Of a stretch of 7,970 bases of DNA, positions 5,819-7,970 are shown one piece after another; position 1 is the first letter of the stretch, and every line of letters begins with the position of its first letter. Made by a program: the position numbers and the translations under genes. The notes under the pieces are model-generated. The model did no database searches, was not told the DNA's origin, and worked only from the letters and a program-made list of their open reading frames with translations. Origin of the DNA: an uncultured Oscillospiraceae bacterium. GTDB lineage: Bacteria; Bacillota; Clostridia; Oscillospirales; Oscillospiraceae. Location: positions 1 through 7,970 of the forward strand of contig CAKTHW010000073.1 of NCBI GenBank assembly GCA_934565425.1. Direction: 5' to 3'.

Positions 5819-6514
5819 ATGAAGAAAGGTAAGAAATATCAGGACAGCGTCAAGCTGATCGAAGCCAATACCCTGTATGACACCAATGAAGCTCTGGATC
5901 TGGTGGAAAAGACCGCAAAGGCAAAGTTCGACGAGACCGTCGAAATGCACATGAAGCTGGGCGTTGACGGCCGTCACGCTGACCAGCAGGTCCGTGGCGC
6001 TATCGTCCTGCCCAACGGCACTGGCAAGAGCGTCCGCGTCCTGGTCTTCGCTAAGGGCGAACAGGCAGAAGCTGCCAAGGCAGCAGGTGCTGACTATGTC
6101 GGCGAAATGGATCTGGTGGAAAAGATCCAGAAGGAAAACTGGTTTGAATTCGATGTGGTCATCGCCACGCCCGACATGATGAGATTCGTCGGCCGTCTGG
6201 GTAAGACCCTGGGCCCCAAGGGTCTGATGCCCTCTCCCAAGTCCGGCACCGTCACCCCCGACGCTGGCAAGGCAGTCGCCGAAGCCAAGGCCGGTAAGGT
6301 CGAATATCGTCTGGACAAGACCAACATCATCCATTGCCCCATCGGCAAGGTTTCCTTCGGCGCAGAAAAGCTGGAAGAGAACTTCAACGCGCTGGTCGGC
6401 GCCATCATCAAGGCAAAGCCCGCCGCTGCAAAGGGTCAGTATATCAAGAGCTGCACCCTGGCTTCCACCATGGGCCCTGGCGTCCGTGTGAACCCCGCAA
6501 AGCTGTCCAACTAA
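5819..6514 (+). CDS. rplA: 50S ribosomal protein L1
   Basis: L1 forms the mobile L1 stalk near the E site and in many bacteria also represses its own operon by binding mRNA. The 231 residues carry the family signature [20 protein letters not shown] (127-146). Domain I is split between the ends (MHMKLGVD...[13 protein letters not shown] and the C-terminal [10 protein letters not shown]), with domain II in the middle. The ATG at 5819 follows GGAGG (5804-5808), which begins immediately after the rplK stop, a 15-base gap that indicates co-transcription. I did not identify a convincing L1-binding mRNA site. Downstream the transcript runs into the palindrome at 6541-6574. Confidence 0.97.
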   Translation: MKKGKKYQDSVKLIEANTLYDTNEALDLVEKTAKAKFDETVEMHMKLGVDGRHADQQVRGAIVLPNGTGKSVRVLVFAKGEQAEAAKAAGADYVGEMDLVEKIQKENWFEFDVVIATPDMMRFVGRLGKTLGPKGLMPSPKSGTVTPDAGKAVAEAKAGKVEYRLDKTNIIHCPIGKVSFGAEKLEENFNALVGAIIKAKPAAAKGQYIKSCTLASTMGPGVRVNPAKLSN

Positions 6515-6540
6515 GAGAGTTTTTGCAAGAACCGTAAAAA

Positions 6541-6574
6541 ACAGGACAGCGGGTTGACAAATCCGCTGTCCTGT
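6541..6574. repeat. Perfect 12-bp inverted repeat overlapping the rplJ promoter
   Basis: Bases 6541-6552 are the exact reverse complement of 6563-6574, separated by ten bases (6553-6562) that contain the TTGACA -35 hexamer. The right arm ends two bases before the TATAAT. On the plus strand the hairpin is not followed by a T run; on the minus strand it is followed by TTTTT. In RNA it could form the 3' end of the upstream rplK-rplA transcript. In DNA it could be an operator. Confidence 0.9.
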
Positions 6575-6582
6575 GATATAAT
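6554..6582 (+). promoter_or_regulatory. Consensus sigma-A type promoter of rplJ-rplL
   Basis: TTGACA (6554-6559), a 17-base spacer and TATAAT (6577-6582) match the consensus at all twelve positions, and TGA directly before the -10 adds an extended -10 element. The start is expected near 6588-6590, which leaves a leader of about 160 bases before the rplJ ATG. Confidence 0.95.
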
Positions 6583-6588
6583 AATCAT

Positions 6589-6693
6589 CGCGTTCAGAGA
6601 CAGCAGGCACGTAAGTCTAACGGCGCAAGCCGCCTGCCGAGAGTGCATATTCGAAAAAATGACACCAATCGGTGTTTATAACTTGAATGTGCC
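6589..6693 (+). promoter_or_regulatory. L10 leader (autoregulatory binding site of L10-L7/L12)
   Basis: The leader contains the conserved AGACAGCAGG...GCCTGCCGA arrangement of the L10 leader family. GCAGGC (6603-6608) pairs with GCCTGC (6632-6637). Within it CGGC (6621-6624) pairs with GCCG (6629-6632) around a GCAA tetraloop; the last base of each arm is shared, so the ends fray. Further stems are 6662-6666/6671-6675, enclosed by 6644-6651/6685-6692. In this family the L10(L12)4 complex binds its own mRNA leader and lowers rplJL expression; in B. subtilis this works by transcription attenuation. Confidence 0.85.
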
Positions 6694-6725
6694 ATCCTCC
6701 TGTCCTTCTGACGCGGAGGATTTTT
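6694..6725 (+). terminator. Attenuator terminator in the rplJ leader
   Basis: ATCCTCC (6694-6700) pairs with GGAGGAT (6715-6721). A small inner GTC/GAC helix (6702-6704/6710-6712) can form within the loop, and T residues follow at 6721-6725. The site lies 23 bases before the rplJ ATG and must be read through for rplJL expression. A competing long-range helix with the 5' end of the leader is described in the findings. Confidence 0.8.
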
Positions 6726-6747
6726 CTTATAGTGAGGTGAAATCAAT

Positions 6748-7281
6748 ATGCCTAACGCAAAAGTATTGGAGTCTAAAAAGGCCGTTGTCGCCGCTCTGGT
6801 CGAGCAGCTCAAGAATGCGCAGTCTGGTGTACTGGTGGATTACAGTGGTATCACCGTCGCAGAAGATACCGAGCTGCGCGCAAAGCTGCGCGAGGGCGAG
6901 GTCAAGTACGGTGTCGTAAAGAACAACATGGTTCGTCGTGCGCTGGATGCATCCGGCCTGCAGGAACTGGATTCCGTTCTGGAAGGTACCACTTCTCTGG
7001 CCACCGGCGAAGAAGACCCCATCGCTCCCATCCGGATCATCGCTGACTATGCAAAGCAGCTGGGGAAGGAGAAGTTCCACATCAAGGCTGCCTTCATGGA
7101 AGGCAAGATCCTGAGCGATGACGAGATCGCAAAGCTGTCCGCACTGTCCTCTAAGAAGGATCTGCAGGCACAGGCCATGGGCACCCTGCTGGCACCCATC
7201 GTCAGCCTGGCCGCTGTCCTGGCAGCCATCGTCGAGTCCAAGGGCGGCGCTCCCGCAGAGGAAGCTCCCGCTGCTGAATAA
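6748..7281 (+). CDS. rplJ: 50S ribosomal protein L10
   Basis: L10 is the base of the ribosomal stalk. It holds L7/L12 dimers on its C-terminal helix and anchors them to 23S rRNA near L11. The 177 residues show the N-terminal RNA-binding domain with GVLVDYSGITVAEDTELRAKLRE (27-49) and the conserved VVKNNMVRRAL (56-66). The C-terminal part is the hydrophobic helix SLAAVLAAIVESKGG that recruits L7/L12, and it ends in an Ala/Glu/Pro-rich tail. The ATG at 6748 has GAGGTGA (6734-6740) at suitable spacing. It is the first gene of the rplJ-rplL unit under its own promoter and leader, and it is probably autoregulated by L10(L12)4. Confidence 0.97.
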   Translation: MPNAKVLESKKAVVAALVEQLKNAQSGVLVDYSGITVAEDTELRAKLREGEVKYGVVKNNMVRRALDASGLQELDSVLEGTTSLATGEEDPIAPIRIIADYAKQLGKEKFHIKAAFMEGKILSDDEIAKLSALSSKKDLQAQAMGTLLAPIVSLAAVLAAIVESKGGAPAEEAPAAE

Positions 7282-7300
7282 TCATTCGGCAAACACCACG

Positions 7301-7327
7301 CCGAGGAGAAAATTTCAAAAACCTCGG
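7301..7327 (+). other. Hairpin in the rplJ-rplL gap
   Basis: CCGAGG (7301-7306) pairs with CCTCGG (7322-7327) around a 15-base A-rich loop. There is no T run, so it is not a standard terminator. It sits between the L10 stop (7281) and the strong rplL site AGGAGG (7354-7359), where an RNA processing or stability element could help make more L7/L12 than L10. Confidence 0.4.
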
Positions 7328-7367
7328 TCTGATTTTGAACTGATCTACATTTTAGGAGGTTACTATC

Positions 7368-7748
7368 ATGGCAAGCGAAAAGATTACTGCTCTGATTGAA
7401 GAAGTAAAGAACCTGTCCGTCCTGGAGCTGTCCGAACTGGTCAAGGCTCTGGAAGAAGAATTCGGCGTTTCCGCAGCAGCAATGGCAGCACCCGCAGCAG
7501 GCGCTGGCGCAGCAGCAGCAACTGAAGAAGAAAAGACTGAATTCGACGTCGTCCTGGAAGGCTTCGACGCAGCAGCAAAGATCAAGGTCATTAAGATCGT
7601 CCGCGAAGTCACCGGCCTGGGCCTGGCTGACGCAAAGGCAGCTGTCGAAGGCGCTCCCACCACTCTGAAGGAAGCAGTCTCCAAGGAAGATGGCGAAGAA
7701 ATCAAGGCGAAGATCGAAGGCGTAGGCGGCAAGGTCGCTCTGAAGTAA
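7368..7748 (+). CDS. rplL: 50S ribosomal protein L7/L12
   Basis: L7/L12 is the multicopy stalk protein that recruits translation factors and stimulates their GTPase activity. The 126 residues show all three parts. The N-terminal dimerisation helix pair covers 1-33 ([26 protein letters not shown]). A flexible Ala/Gly-rich hinge follows at about 34-53. The globular C-terminal domain covers about 55-126, with [27 protein letters not shown] and the closing GGKVALK. The start at 7368 has AGGAGG (7354-7359) at eight bases, one of the best sites in the window. That suits a protein needed in several copies per ribosome. Part of the hinge is written as a run of GCA codons. A strong terminator follows. 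Confidence 0.98.
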   Translation: MASEKITALIEEVKNLSVLELSELVKALEEEFGVSAAAMAAPAAGAGAAAATEEEKTEFDVVLEGFDAAAKIKVIKIVREVTGLGLADAKAAVEGAPTTLKEAVSKEDGEEIKAKIEGVGGKVALK

Positions 7749-7777
7749 TTCGATCCTGGATTCCAAAGCAAGCGAAC

Positions 7778-7807
7778 AAGAGCCGTATGCGGATGCATAC
7801 GGCTCTT
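7778..7807 (+). terminator. Terminator after rplL
   Basis: Bases 7778-7790 pair perfectly with 7795-7807 (13 bp) around a GGAT loop. The tail is CTTG, so the T tract is short and broken, but the helix is very stable. It lies 29 bases after the rplL stop and probably ends or reduces transcription of rplJL. Confidence 0.75.
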
Positions 7808-7851
7808 CTTGTAGGACAGAAAGGGATACGACGTTGGGGGAGAGCATGACG

Positions 7852-7885
7852 GAGGGGAAACCCCCGGCGAGGGTTTCCCCTCTTT
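7852..7885 (+). terminator. Second terminator-like hairpin downstream of rplL
   Basis: Bases 7852-7863 pair perfectly with 7871-7882 (12 bp) around a seven-base loop, followed by TTTC. It could be a backup terminator. The remaining downstream bases hold no gene but contain two further hairpins: 7883-7890 with 7894-7901, and 7939-7946 with 7951-7958. Confidence 0.6.
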
Positions 7886-7970
7886 CTGGCGTTGCCAGAA
7901 ATTCACCCTTTCCTGCGCTTTTGAAGCACAGGAGTATTTCGGCATCTGCGGATGCCGAGGGGGGGGGGGG

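Noticed and set aside
5812..5840. TTGACA just before rplA as an internal promoter
   Set aside because: No acceptable -10 lies 16-18 bases downstream; the bases belong to the gap between the rplA ribosome binding site and its start.
5333..6610. A 425-codon open frame antisense to rplK-rplA
   Set aside because: It lies opposite two conserved ribosomal protein genes and runs across the promoter palindrome. Its openness is a by-product of strong codon bias on the other strand.

Overview
The window looks like a chromosomal segment from a fairly GC-rich member of the Clostridia, probably Oscillospiraceae-like. This is an inference from four things: strong AAGGAGG-type ribosome binding sites, the pairing of RuvX with a DUF1292 protein, a YkvI-type membrane protein, and a low-GC-Gram-positive style gene order rpmG-secE-nusG-rplK-rplA / rplJ-rplL with a recognisable L10 leader. 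I cannot name a species.

Layout. At the left edge is a small three-helix membrane protein (6-302), closed by a perfect hairpin terminator that probably serves both strands. Converging on it from the minus strand is a two-gene operon, ruvX then a DUF1292 gene (1087 down to 357), with its own promoter at about 1125-1154. Divergent from ruvX is the least ordinary gene: 1233-2801 encodes a 522-residue secreted or membrane-anchored protein with a signal peptide, one transmembrane helix, and a long, very basic tail of about ten degenerate units of about 42 residues. Four of these units are almost identical tandem copies (126 bp each). It ends in a good terminator. Next is a YkvI-family multi-pass membrane protein (2924-4012).

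From about 3990 rightwards the window is translation and secretion housekeeping. A promoter inside the 3' end of the ykvI-like gene drives a 270-base structured leader that ends in a terminator-like hairpin, followed by rpmG (L33), secE, nusG, rplK (L11) and rplA (L1). A second promoter with consensus -35 and -10 hexamers, sitting inside a perfect 12-bp inverted repeat, starts the rplJ-rplL (L10, L7/L12) unit. Its leader has the L10-binding domain and a terminator. The 5' end of that RNA can pair over about 17 base pairs with the terminator's 5' arm and loop, which gives a concrete antiterminator model. The last 220 bases hold no gene, only a strong terminator, further hairpins and a 12-G run at the window's end.

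The housekeeping genes look intact and ordinary. The parts that merit a second look are the basic repeat protein, the two attenuator-like leaders and the promoter within a palindrome. I found no phage, insertion sequence, CRISPR array or defence system.
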